Shown piece by piece: positions 1-5,296 of a stretch of 6,862 nucleotides of DNA. This DNA is from DASRVA01 sp050732935 (GTDB lineage Bacteria > Gemmatimonadota > Gemmatimonadetes > JACCXV01 > JAHWKZ01). Under the pieces are notes generated by a model. That model saw only the letters and a program-made list of their open reading frames with translations. It searched no databases and was not told the DNA's origin. The stretch is from the NCBI GenBank assembly GCA_050732935.1, contig JBOHRW010000129.1, positions 1 through 6,862 on the forward strand, given 5' to 3'. The translations under genes were made by a program, and so were the position numbers. Every line of letters begins with the position of its first letter. Within the stretch, counting starts at the first letter, position 1.

Positions 1-53
1 CCCGCGCCCATTACGTTCATACGCAGGTGGAGCTCCGTCTCCACTGGAAGCAT
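1..53 (-). CDS. 5' end of an unidentified minus-strand gene (runs off left edge)
   Basis: On the minus strand an ATG at 53-51 is preceded by AAGGAGGTG, a near-perfect Shine-Dalgarno, with CCCC between the two. The frame stays open to the window edge, giving MLPVETELHLRMNVMGA. Only 17 codons are visible, so I do not recognise the product. The support is the quality of the ribosome-binding site and the divergent arrangement with the aminotransferase gene at 300. The start codon and part of the SD lie in one arm of the inverted repeat at 48-96. That could regulate translation, or mean that this is instead a plus-strand terminator and the ORF is fortuitous. A consensus TTGACA lies upstream on the minus strand (119-114) but has only a poor -10 partner. 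Confidence 0.45.
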   Translation of the reverse strand, partial: MLPVETELHLRMNVMGA

Positions 54-104
54 GGGGCACCTCCTTCACTTGCAGGTGGGTTGGTGCCTCATGCTTTCTC
101 TTTT
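48..104. repeat. 14-bp inverted repeat with T-rich flank (terminator or start-codon hairpin)
   Basis: Arm AAGCATGGGGCACC (48-61) pairs with GGTGCCTCATGCTT (83-96). There are 13 Watson-Crick pairs, plus one G-U if transcribed from the plus strand or one A-C mismatch from the minus strand. The loop is 21 nt. On the plus strand the stem is followed by a T-rich run (95-104), which resembles an intrinsic terminator for a gene to the left, although the loop is long. On the minus strand the downstream arm contains the ATG at 53 and the end of its SD, so the same repeat could hide a start codon. The sequence does not decide between these readings. Confidence 0.55.
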
Positions 105-287
105 CCCGCTCTATGTCAACGAAACTCCTCGCTACCTTCAGATTTAGTAGTTACACGATAGCGGGTAACGCCCAAGAGGTCCATCAAACAGACAATCCAT
201 CTCAGATTGGTGATTGACTGAGGGCGCCAGACCCATCGACTCCTCGCCGAGTTAGCGATATGACGGAGCCCGTGGTTCGCCTCCACC
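105..287. other. Divergent intergenic region, no gene seen
   Basis: This stretch is visibly less GC-rich than the flanking genes, has no credible ORF and lies between two divergent starts. It holds a perfect TTGACA on the minus strand (119-114) with no convincing -10. A short CTCAG/CTGAG repeat at 201-221 is too weak to call. I see no tRNA or recognisable structured RNA. Confidence 0.5.
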
Positions 288-293
288 TATAAT
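288..293 (+). promoter_or_regulatory. TATAAT -10 box 6 nt before the aminotransferase ATG
   Basis: A perfect TATAAT at 288-293 is followed by only CCATCC before the ATG at 300, so the predicted +1 falls on or next to the start codon. No convincing -35 lies 16-18 nt upstream, and there is no Shine-Dalgarno before the ATG. The arrangement fits a leaderless transcript. Confidence 0.5.
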
Positions 294-299
294 CCATCC

Positions 300-1658
300 A
301 TGGTCATGGACCGCCGCCGATTCCTGGTCTCCACCAGCGCGCTGGCCGCCGGCCTGAGCGGTGCCTGCGGGATGCTGGGCGGGACCGGAATCGCGGGCTC
401 CGGGAGGTCCCGGGGCGCTCTCCGCGACCTCCCGTCCGGTGAGCCCCCGCCCTTCGACCCTGAGGACTGGGGCTCCGTCCGCGGGCAGTTCCTGGTCGCC
501 GATCGGCCGATCGATCTATCGGCGATGCTGCTCGCGAGCCATCCGTGGCCGGTCCGTAGCGCGATCGATGAGCACCGGCAGGCGCTGGACCGAAATCCGA
601 CCCTCTACTACGAGCAGAACGACGACCGCCTGACCCGTGCCTCGGCCGAGGCCGCGGCCGACTACATGGGCGCAGACTTCGACGACATCGCGCTCACCGA
701 CTCGACGACGATGGGCTTGGGGATCCTCTACATCGGCCTCCGGCTGCGTGCGGGCGACGAGATCGTGACAACCGAGCACGACTACTACGTGACCCACGAG
801 TCGCTGCGTCAGGCGAGCGAGCGGACGGGCGCCACGGTGCGGAAGATCCGGCTCTATGACGAGATCGGGGACGTCTCGGCGGACGAGATCGTCGACCGGA
901 TCCGGGACGCGATCGGGCCCCGGACGCGTGCCGTCGCCCTGACCTGGGTCCATTCGGGGACCGGGCTCAAGATCCCGGTCGCCGAGATCGCGGAGGCGGT
1001 CGACGAAGTCAACGACGACCGCGACGAGGAGGAGCGTGTCCTCCTGTGCGTGGACGGGGTCCACGGCTTCGGGATCGAGGACGCGACGGTCGATGATCTC
1101 GGTGTCGACTTCCTCGCGGCCGGCGCCCACAAGTGGATCTTCGGCCCGCGCGGCACCGGGATCCTGTGGGGGCGGGGCGATCGCTGGGCGCACGTCCGGC
1201 CTTCCATTCCGAGCTTCCGGGATGGCGCCTCATGGACGGCCTGGTTCCAGGGGACGGGCCCGGAAGGTCGTCCCGACGGCCCGCGGATGACCCCCGGCGG
1301 CTTCAAGCCCTTCGAGCACCGCTGGTCGATGGCGCCGGCGTTCGAGTTCCACCAGGCGATCGGCAAGGAGCGGGTCCGGGAGCGGACGCACGCCCTGGCC
1401 CGGCAGCTCAAGGAGGGCCTCCGGTCGATCGACGGCGTTCAGCTCATCACACCGATCGAGGAGGATCTGTCCTCGGGGATCGTCTGTTGCGACGTCGAGG
1501 GCATAGCGGCGTGGGCGGCCGTCAACGCGCTCCGCGACCGCGACATCGTCGCCACCGTCACCCCCTACGCGGTCGAGCACCTCCGCCTCTCGCCCTCCAT
1601 TCGGAACACGCCCGAGGAGGTCGAGGCCGGGCTCCGAGCGGTCCGCGACCTGATTTGA
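300..1658 (+). CDS. Tat-signal class V aminotransferase-fold PLP enzyme (isopenicillin N epimerase-like)
   Basis: This is a 452-aa fold-type I PLP protein. Residues 5-9 (RRRFL) followed by a small hydrophobic stretch (about 10-28) form a Tat export signal. C23 in SGAC is an imperfect lipobox, so a lipoprotein is possible but unproven. The catalytic domain spans about 60-452. VDGVHGFG (251-258) supplies the aspartate (D252) that contacts the PLP ring nitrogen, and AGAHKWIFGPRGTG (274-287) carries the Schiff-base lysine K278. The overall pattern fits the isopenicillin N epimerase/cysteine desulfurase-like group, whose members include epimerases, lyases and desulfurases. The substrate cannot be inferred. 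Export of a PLP enzyme folded in the cytoplasm is consistent with Tat. The start at 300 is chosen from the TATAAT spacing; the ATG at 306 (MDRRRFL) is an equally good signal-peptide start. The gene appears monocistronic. Confidence 0.88.
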   Translation: MVMDRRRFLVSTSALAAGLSGACGMLGGTGIAGSGRSRGALRDLPSGEPPPFDPEDWGSVRGQFLVADRPIDLSAMLLASHPWPVRSAIDEHRQALDRNPTLYYEQNDDRLTRASAEAAADYMGADFDDIALTDSTTMGLGILYIGLRLRAGDEIVTTEHDYYVTHESLRQASERTGATVRKIRLYDEIGDVSADEIVDRIRDAIGPRTRAVALTWVHSGTGLKIPVAEIAEAVDEVNDDRDEEERVLLCVDGVHGFGIEDATVDDLGVDFLAAGAHKWIFGPRGTGILWGRGDRWAHVRPSIPSFRDGASWTAWFQGTGPEGRPDGPRMTPGGFKPFEHRWSMAPAFEFHQAIGKERVRERTHALARQLKEGLRSIDGVQLITPIEEDLSSGIVCCDVEGIAAWAAVNALRDRDIVATVTPYAVEHLRLSPSIRNTPEEVEAGLRAVRDLI

Positions 1659-1757
1659 AGGCCTACGCTCGGGGCTCGCCGAGCGCCTGGGCCAGTGAAG
1701 CCGGCCGCCAGCCCCCCGGGGGGGTGTGGCTCGGGACGGTGCGGAAGCGAAAAGAGC

Positions 1758-1786
1758 TTGACGGGCTGCCCCCAATCGGGTATAAT
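1758..1786 (+). promoter_or_regulatory. Sigma70-type promoter of cold-shock unit 1
   Basis: TTGACG (1758-1763) and TATAAT (1781-1786) are separated by exactly 17 nt, 5/6 and 6/6 matches to consensus. The predicted start is about G1793, precisely where sequence identity with the second cold-shock leader begins. Confidence 0.85.
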
Positions 1787-1792
1787 CTCCCT

Positions 1793-1958
1793 GCTTTCAG
1801 GAAGAACCAGTACGTCCAAGGGAACGACCGTTCGAAATCGACGCGCCGGACTCTCGACGGAAGACCGAAGAGAGAGGCGCGTTTTTTGTACGCGAAGCCC
1901 GAGGCCTGAAAGAGCCCGGCAGGAAGCCGGGGAAACGAACACAACAAAGGAAAGACGC
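1793..1958 (+). ncRNA. Structured 5' leader of cold-shock gene 1
   Basis: This is a 166-nt untranslated leader, close to the length known for E. coli cspA, and it is repeated almost intact before the second gene. The 5' segment CTTTCAGG (1794-1801) is fully complementary to CCTGAAAG (1905-1912), closing a large domain. Inside are a small GAAC/GTTC hairpin (1822-1833) and the terminator-like hairpin with T6 (1842-1887). After the closing helix comes CCCGGC/GCCGGG (1915-1931, loop AGGAA). The Shine-Dalgarno AAAGGA (1946-1951) follows, 7 nt before the ATG. I see no exact match to the E. coli cold-box. The pairings are read by eye; no folding was run. Confidence 0.65.
1842..1887 (+). terminator. 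Terminator-like hairpin inside cold-shock leader 1
   Basis: CGCGCC (1842-1847) pairs with GGCGCG (1876-1881), and CTCTC (1851-1855) with GAGAG (1870-1874). CGG (1858-1860) pairs with CCG (1865-1867) over an AAGA loop. A GA/AA internal loop separates the inner helices, and a GGA/A asymmetric loop separates the outer ones. Six Ts (1882-1887) follow at once. It lies about 70 nt before the start codon, so it would act as an attenuator rather than an end-of-gene terminator. Confidence 0.6.
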
Positions 1959-2171
1959 ATGGCCGACAGACACACCGGTACCGTGAAGTGGTTCAACGAC
2001 GCCAAGGGTTTCGGGTTCATCCAGCAGGAGAACGGCCCGGACGTTTTCGTCCACTTCTCCGCCATCGCCCAGGAGGGCTTCAAGTCCCTCGCTGAGAACG
2101 ACAAGGTCGAGTTCGAGATCACGGAGGGCCCGAAGGGCCCTCAGGCCGCGAACGTCACCCGGGCCGCCTAA
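1959..2171 (+). CDS. Cold-shock domain protein, CspA family (copy 1)
   Basis: This 70-aa single cold-shock domain protein matches the usual family length. W11, the RNP1 motif KGFGFI (16-21) and the RNP2 motif VFVHF (29-33) form the single-stranded nucleic-acid-binding face of the five-stranded OB-fold barrel. Family members bind ssRNA/ssDNA in the cytoplasm, melt RNA structure, and in E. coli (CspA, CspC, CspE) act as transcription antiterminators. The reading frame is open far upstream, but the ATG at 1959 is set by the Shine-Dalgarno AAAGGA 7 nt before it, by family length and by alignment with copy 2. The gene has its own promoter, leader and terminator. The protein differs from copy 2 mainly at both termini, at N25 and at A36-E39 (AQE against GGD). 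Confidence 0.95.
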   Translation: MADRHTGTVKWFNDAKGFGFIQQENGPDVFVHFSAIAQEGFKSLAENDKVEFEITEGPKGPQAANVTRAA

Positions 2172-2185
2172 GGCCCTGACCGAGC

Positions 2186-2202
2186 GGTCGCCTCGAGCGA
2201 CC
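2186..2202 (+). repeat. Conserved 3' hairpin after cold-shock gene 1
   Basis: GGTCGC (2186-2191) pairs with GCGACC (2197-2202) over a CTCGA loop. It has no T-tract. The same element recurs after the second cold-shock gene with one G-U change, so it is part of the duplicated unit and may protect the 3' end of the mRNA. Confidence 0.45.
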
Positions 2203-2216
2203 ACGCGATAGAGAAT

Positions 2217-2250
2217 GCCCCCGTCGGTTCGTCCGGTGGGGGCTTCTCTT
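2217..2250 (+). terminator. Intrinsic terminator of cold-shock unit 1
   Basis: GCCCCC (2217-2222) pairs with GGGGGC (2238-2243), with inner CGG/CCG pairs. TTCTCTT follows. It lies 45 nt after the stop codon and just upstream of the second unit's promoter, so the two genes are separate transcripts. Confidence 0.8.
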
Positions 2251-2271
2251 ATCGGTGGATCTACGCGGCAC

Positions 2272-2300
2272 TGGACTTCGCGAGTGAAACCGTCTATTCT
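2272..2300 (+). promoter_or_regulatory. Promoter of cold-shock unit 2
   Basis: TGGACT (2272-2277) and TATTCT (2295-2300) are 17 nt apart, each a 4/6 match to consensus. The -10 box sits at exactly the same distance from the conserved GCTTTCAGG leader start (2307) as in unit 1. Both boxes are weaker than in unit 1, so basal expression may be lower. Confidence 0.65.
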
Positions 2301-2306
2301 CTACGG

Positions 2307-2470
2307 GCTTTCAGGAAGAGCAGTTCGTCCAAGGGAACGACCGTTCGAAACGACGCGCCGGACTCTCGACGGAAGACCGAAGAGAGCGGCGCTTTTTTGT
2401 GCGCGATACCCGAGGCCTGAGAGACACCGGCGGAAGCCGGGTGAAACGCAATACGACAAAGGAAAGACGC
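2307..2470 (+). ncRNA. Structured 5' leader of cold-shock gene 2
   Basis: This 164-nt leader is homologous along its length to that of gene 1. CTTTCAGG (2308-2315) pairs with CCTGAGAG (2416-2423), 8 bp with one G-U. The terminator-like hairpin is at 2355-2398. The pre-SD hairpin is CCGGC (2427-2431)/GCCGG (2436-2440) with a GNRA loop, GGAA, extended by CA/TG past a bulged G. The Shine-Dalgarno AAAGGA is at 2458-2463, again 7 nt before the ATG. Stem positions that differ from leader 1 mostly remain paired. Confidence 0.65.
2355..2398 (+). terminator. Terminator-like hairpin inside cold-shock leader 2
   Basis: GCGCCG (2355-2360) pairs with CGGCGC (2387-2392), and CTCTC (2363-2367) with GAGAG (2382-2386). 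CGG/CCG (2370-2372/2377-2379) closes an AAGA loop. A GA bulge and a GA/AA internal loop interrupt the stem, and T6 (2393-2398) follows directly. Compared with leader 1 the outer helix uses a register shifted by one, yet keeps 6 bp. Confidence 0.6.
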
Positions 2471-2686
2471 ATGACCAGACATACCGGCACCGTGAAGTGG
2501 TTCAACGACGCGAAGGGGTTCGGGTTCATCCAGCAGGAGAGCGGCCCGGACGTCTTCGTCCACTTCTCGGCCATTGGCGGGGATGGCTTCAAGTCTCTCG
2601 CCGAGAACGACAAGGTCGAGTTCGAGATCACGGAGGGCCCGAAGGGCCCGCAGGCCGCGAACGTTACGCGGCCCGTCACCGTCTAA
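2471..2686 (+). CDS. Cold-shock domain protein, CspA family (copy 2)
   Basis: This 71-aa single cold-shock domain protein carries RNP1 KGFGFI (15-20), RNP2 VFVHF (28-32) and W10. It is predicted to be a cytoplasmic single-stranded nucleic-acid chaperone, as for other CspA-family members. The start is fixed by AAAGGA 7 nt upstream and by collinearity with copy 1. The central domain is nearly identical to copy 1 at both protein and DNA level; the ends differ (MTRHT and RPVTV). The leader and 3' region are shared too, so the whole transcription unit was duplicated or is kept similar by gene conversion. It converges on the MBL-fold gene, whose stop codon lies just beyond this unit's terminator. 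Confidence 0.95.
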   Translation: MTRHTGTVKWFNDAKGFGFIQQESGPDVFVHFSAIGGDGFKSLAENDKVEFEITEGPKGPQAANVTRPVTV

Positions 2687-2702
2687 GGCCACGGACCGAC
2701 GC

Positions 2703-2719
2703 GGTCGCCTCGAGCGATC
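2703..2719 (+). repeat. Conserved 3' hairpin after cold-shock gene 2
   Basis: GGTCGC (2703-2708) pairs with GCGATC (2714-2719) over a CTCGA loop, with one G-U pair where copy 1 has G-C. There is no T-tract. It is the counterpart of 2186-2202. Confidence 0.4.
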
Positions 2720-2728
2720 GATAGAGGA

Positions 2729-2764
2729 AGCCCCCGCCGGCAATCCCGGTGGGGGCTTTTCTCT
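2729..2764. terminator. Intrinsic terminator of cold-shock unit 2, probably shared with convergent MBL gene
   Basis: AAGCCCCC (2729-2736) pairs with GGGGGCTT (2751-2758), with inner CCGG/CCGG pairs, and the plus strand continues TTCTCT. The convergent gene's stop codon is at 2766-2768, so the hairpin lies directly after it as well. On the minus strand it is followed by TTCCTC, a weaker U-tract. It therefore probably ends both transcripts. Confidence 0.8.
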
Positions 2765-2765
2765 G

Positions 2766-4223
2766 TCACTCTTCTCCTAGATACCGCAGCTCCCCGCTCT
2801 CGTCGGCCTCCAGGAGATGGTAGTCCCACTTCTCACCGTTGGGCCGCGGCCGCTCGAGCTTCTGCGCCATCAGCAGCTTTTCGCCATCCGTCCTGAGGTT
2901 GATAGCGCCGTAGACGGCCACGCTCCGTTCCACTCTCGAGATCGTGGCCTGGATCTTCTCTCGGAGGGTCTTCTTCATCGCCTCGTCGGTGGCCTGGTCG
3001 CGGAGCTCGAGGAGCTCGGAGACCTTGTCCTTGATCGCCTGCGGCGTCTCGATCGTCTCCCGGCTCGAGCGCGCGAGCTCGGTGCTGAAGATGAGCGGCC
3101 GCTCGCCGCGCCCGCGACGGCCAATGGCGCCCAGGGCGTCCGGTCGCGGGTGGCAGTGCGATTCCTCGTCGCCGCTCGAGACGACGGTCGCGATGGCGTC
3201 GATCCCTTCCAGAAAGCGGCTCGTGAAGTCGGCGCTCCCGTGATGGCAGGCCTTGGCGACGTCGGCCCGGAGGCGCTTGCGCGCCTCGACCGCAAGGGCG
3301 AGGCGGTCCTCCTCGGTCTCCGGTCGCGGATCGAGACCCGTGTAGTGCTCGAGCAGAAGCTCCTCGAACGGGCGGTTCAGGTCCCCGCCGAGAAGCATCC
3401 TCACCTTGCCGTAACGGGCCATGAGGATAACCGAGTTGCCGTTCTTGGTGATCCCGTCGCTCGACTTCCAGCGGAGGCGGAGCGAGCCGTCCGGCTGCTC
3501 CTCGGGCAGGGGGCCGAGCACCTCGATCGTCATCTGGGCGCTCGGCCCGTAGCCGGACAGGTGCTCGTCGCGGGCGCTCAGCATCCGGATCTTGGAGATC
3601 CCCGCCTCGTCGCGGGCCAGCTTGAGCAGGTTGGGATACTTCATCTCCCCGACCTTGGCCGGGTCGTCGATGATCGTCGCGAGCCCGGCCTCGTCGACGA
3701 TGATATCGGTGAGACGCTTCTCTCCATTCGGGCCCACCTTCGGACCCAGGCGATCGGGACCCTTCCGCTCGACCACGCCGTTGTGGTAGAGGGCGCCGAA
3801 CTCGAAGTTGCGCTTGAGGATCGGATCGAAGCCGCCGTAGTGGTCCAGGTCGGGGTGGCTGACGATCGCGCTCTCGAAGCGGACCACCTTTTCGGGGTTC
3901 GCTCGCAGGTTGAAGCGCCACCGGAGAAAGCGCACCATGTTGTTCCCGAGACCGGCGTCGACGAGGATGAGCTTGTTGCGAGGGGTAACGATGAAGCAGC
4001 CATCCCCCTGCCCGATGTCGACGAAGACGACCTCGAGGATGCGCTCCTCCTGGAGGTCCTCGGACCGCATCCAGCCCTTGTCCAGCCGCGCGTCCACCGG
4101 CACCCAGCCGTCCTCTTCGGGGCCCAGGACCTCGATCGTGTCGCCCCAGATGCACTGCTGGATCTCCTTGGTGCCGTTCTTCTTGTCGAAGACGAAGGGG
4201 GCGGGGTAGGCGGCGTAGGGCAT
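2766..4223 (-). CDS. ComEC/Rec2-type metallo-beta-lactamase-fold protein with N-terminal SH3-like domain
   Basis: This is a 485-aa soluble protein. Residues about 5-57 look like a bacterial SH3-type domain (W26-G27-D28, W40, G50-W51). The MBL core follows with the ComEC-type signature set: VDIGQGDG (68-75), the metal motif SHPDLDH (122-128) with GG at 130-131, NGNSVIL (261-267), LGGDLN (278-283), HHGS (327-330) and SSGDEESHCHP (349-359). About 387-435 is charged and probably helical. It lacks the membrane competence domain of true ComEC, so it belongs to the stand-alone ComEC-like hydrolases, for which phosphodiesterase/nuclease-type activity is likely but not shown. Relatives occur near defence genes, but this one is third in a YeeE operon, starting 12 nt after the previous stop. 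There is no clear SD before its ATG, which fits translational coupling. It does not resemble the persulfide dioxygenases usually found with YeeE genes. Confidence 0.82.
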   Translation of the reverse strand: MPYAAYPAPFVFDKKNGTKEIQQCIWGDTIEVLGPEEDGWVPVDARLDKGWMRSEDLQEERILEVVFVDIGQGDGCFIVTPRNKLILVDAGLGNNMVRFLRWRFNLRANPEKVVRFESAIVSHPDLDHYGGFDPILKRNFEFGALYHNGVVERKGPDRLGPKVGPNGEKRLTDIIVDEAGLATIIDDPAKVGEMKYPNLLKLARDEAGISKIRMLSARDEHLSGYGPSAQMTIEVLGPLPEEQPDGSLRLRWKSSDGITKNGNSVILMARYGKVRMLLGGDLNRPFEELLLEHYTGLDPRPETEEDRLALAVEARKRLRADVAKACHHGSADFTSRFLEGIDAIATVVSSGDEESHCHPRPDALGAIGRRGRGERPLIFSTELARSSRETIETPQAIKDKVSELLELRDQATDEAMKKTLREKIQATISRVERSVAVYGAINLRTDGEKLLMAQKLERPRPNGEKWDYHLLEADESGELRYLGEE

Positions 4224-4235
4224 GACTGACTCGTG

Positions 4236-4727
4236 CTAGTGAGCCAGGCGCGGCCCGAGCTGGCCGTAGGTCCACGTACCCGCGAGCGCGCCCGCGAGGG
4301 CAACGGCCATCACCGTGACGCCGCTGCCGAGCAGCGCATAGAAGGGCCCGGGACAGGCGCCGAGGAGTCCCCAGCCGAGCCCGAAAGTCAGCCCGCCGAG
4401 TCCGTTCGCGTACGGCTGCCACGTCCGGGGCTCGATCCGCATCGGCTCGCCGTCGGGGGTGGTGATGCCGAAGCGCCGGAAGACCGCGATCAGCGCTGCC
4501 GCCGTGACGACGGCGCTCCCCATGATCCCGTACATGTGGAAGCTCTGGAAGCGGAACATCTCCTGGATCCGGAACCATGAGACGGCCTCGCTCTTGACCA
4601 GCACGATCCCGAACAGGGCGCCGAAGACGAGGTAGACCAGGAGAGGCGCGGGTCGGGGCGTCGGGGGCGCGGGTGCGGTCAAATCGGCGGCGTCGCGATT
4701 CGAAGCGCGTGCGGTCCGGTCGTTCAT
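4236..4727 (-). CDS. DUF6691-type YeeE/YedE half-transporter
   Basis: This 163-aa membrane protein has a proline-rich cytoplasmic-type N-tail (1-27) and about four hydrophobic segments (about 28-45, 66-84, 108-124, 130-152). The segment SEAVSWFRIQEMFRFQSFHM (46-65) and the motif GACPGP (123-128, with C125) are typical of the DUF6691 group, the shorter partner of YeeE/YedE sulfur transporters. In characterised YeeE (TsuA) proteins, conserved cysteines pass thiosulfate through the membrane. The ATG is fixed by an ATGA overlap with the stop of the upstream YeeE gene, so the two are translationally coupled and probably form one transporter. The exact substrate (thiosulfate or another sulfur species) is inferred from the family only. 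Confidence 0.88.
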   Translation of the reverse strand: MNDRTARASNRDAADLTAPAPPTPRPAPLLVYLVFGALFGIVLVKSEAVSWFRIQEMFRFQSFHMYGIMGSAVVTAAALIAVFRRFGITTPDGEPMRIEPRTWQPYANGLGGLTFGLGWGLLGACPGPFYALLGSGVTVMAVALAGALAGTWTYGQLGPRLAH

Positions 4728-5296
4728 CCCAGCAGCAGCGGATAGACGAGGTACGTAACGATCAGCCCGCCCGCGAAGAAGCCCATCACCGCGACGAGCG
4801 ACGCCTTCTGGAGGCCGGCGAGGCCGGTGATCGCGTGGCCGGACGTGCAGCCGCCCGCCCAGCGCGCGCCGAAGCCGACCAGGAAACCGCCCAGGACGAT
4901 CGCCACGAAGCCGGGCAGGGTCGCCAGCGCCCCCCAACCGATCAGGTCGTCCGGGACGAGGCCGTCGAAGTCTCGGATGCCGAGCGCAGCGAGATCCGCG
5001 CGCGTCGCCGCGGAGATCGCGACCGGTTCCGGGTTCGCGAAGAGCCAGCCCGCGATGATGCCCCCGACCAGCATCCCGAGCACGAAGACCAGGTTCCACA
5101 TGCCGATCCGCTCCCAGTCGTAGCGGAAATACTCGGCGCGGCCGGGTAAGGCAGCGGCGCAGAGGTGCCGGAAGCTGGACGAGACGCCGAAGCCCTTGCC
5201 GGTCATTAGAAGAAGCAGAGCGACCAGGAGCCCGATCGTCGGGCCGGCAAGGTACCAGGGCCAGGGCTGGGAGAGGTTCCCGGCGAGCGCCGTCAT
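4724..5296 (-). CDS. YeeE/YedE family sulfur-compound transporter subunit
   Basis: This 190-aa inner-membrane protein has hydrophobic segments at about 12-31, 67-85, 121-143 and 165-188. PWPWYLAGPTIG (11-22), RHLCAA (43-48, C46) and GGCTSGHA (148-155, C150) are hallmark motifs of the YeeE/YedE (Sulf_transp) family. Its likely role is to import thiosulfate or a related sulfur species together with the overlapping DUF6691 protein. The start is uncertain. The ATG at 5296 matches the usual family N-terminus but has no SD, and a TATATT box (5311-5306) lies 9 nt upstream. An in-frame ATG at 5404 adds 36 residues, some hydrophobic, and has a GGTG a few bases before it. I prefer 5296 on family length. 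Confidence 0.88.
   Translation of the reverse strand: MTALAGNLSQPWPWYLAGPTIGLLVALLLLMTGKGFGVSSSFRHLCAAALPGRAEYFRYDWERIGMWNLVFVLGMLVGGIIAGWLFANPEPVAISAATRADLAALGIRDFDGLVPDDLIGWGALATLPGFVAIVLGGFLVGFGARWAGGCTSGHAITGLAGLQKASLVAVMGFFAGGLIVTYLVYPLLLG

Noticed and set aside
114..119. Perfect TTGACA on the minus strand as promoter of the left-edge gene
   Set aside because: At 16-18 nt spacing the best -10 is AAGCAT (3/6), which is too weak to call a promoter.
1666..1685. Hairpin CGCTCGG/CCGAGCG just after the aminotransferase stop as its terminator
   Set aside because: The 7-bp stem is clear but there is no T-tract after it; it could be chance in GC-rich sequence.
1712..1724. C6/G7 palindrome before the cold-shock promoter
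   Set aside because: It has no loop and cannot fold well as a hairpin. It looks like a simple homopolymer junction; a binding site cannot be argued from one copy.
1133..1909. Plus-strand ORF of 258 codons across the aminotransferase 3' half
   Set aside because: It is a Pro/Arg/Gly-rich out-of-frame shadow running into the cold-shock leader.
2817..4229. Long plus-strand ORF (470 codons) antisense to the MBL-fold gene
   Set aside because: It mirrors the minus-strand gene in GC-rich codon phase. Its translation is rich in low-complexity Leu/Val/Glu/Arg and shows no motif, while the minus strand has a full ComEC-type motif set.
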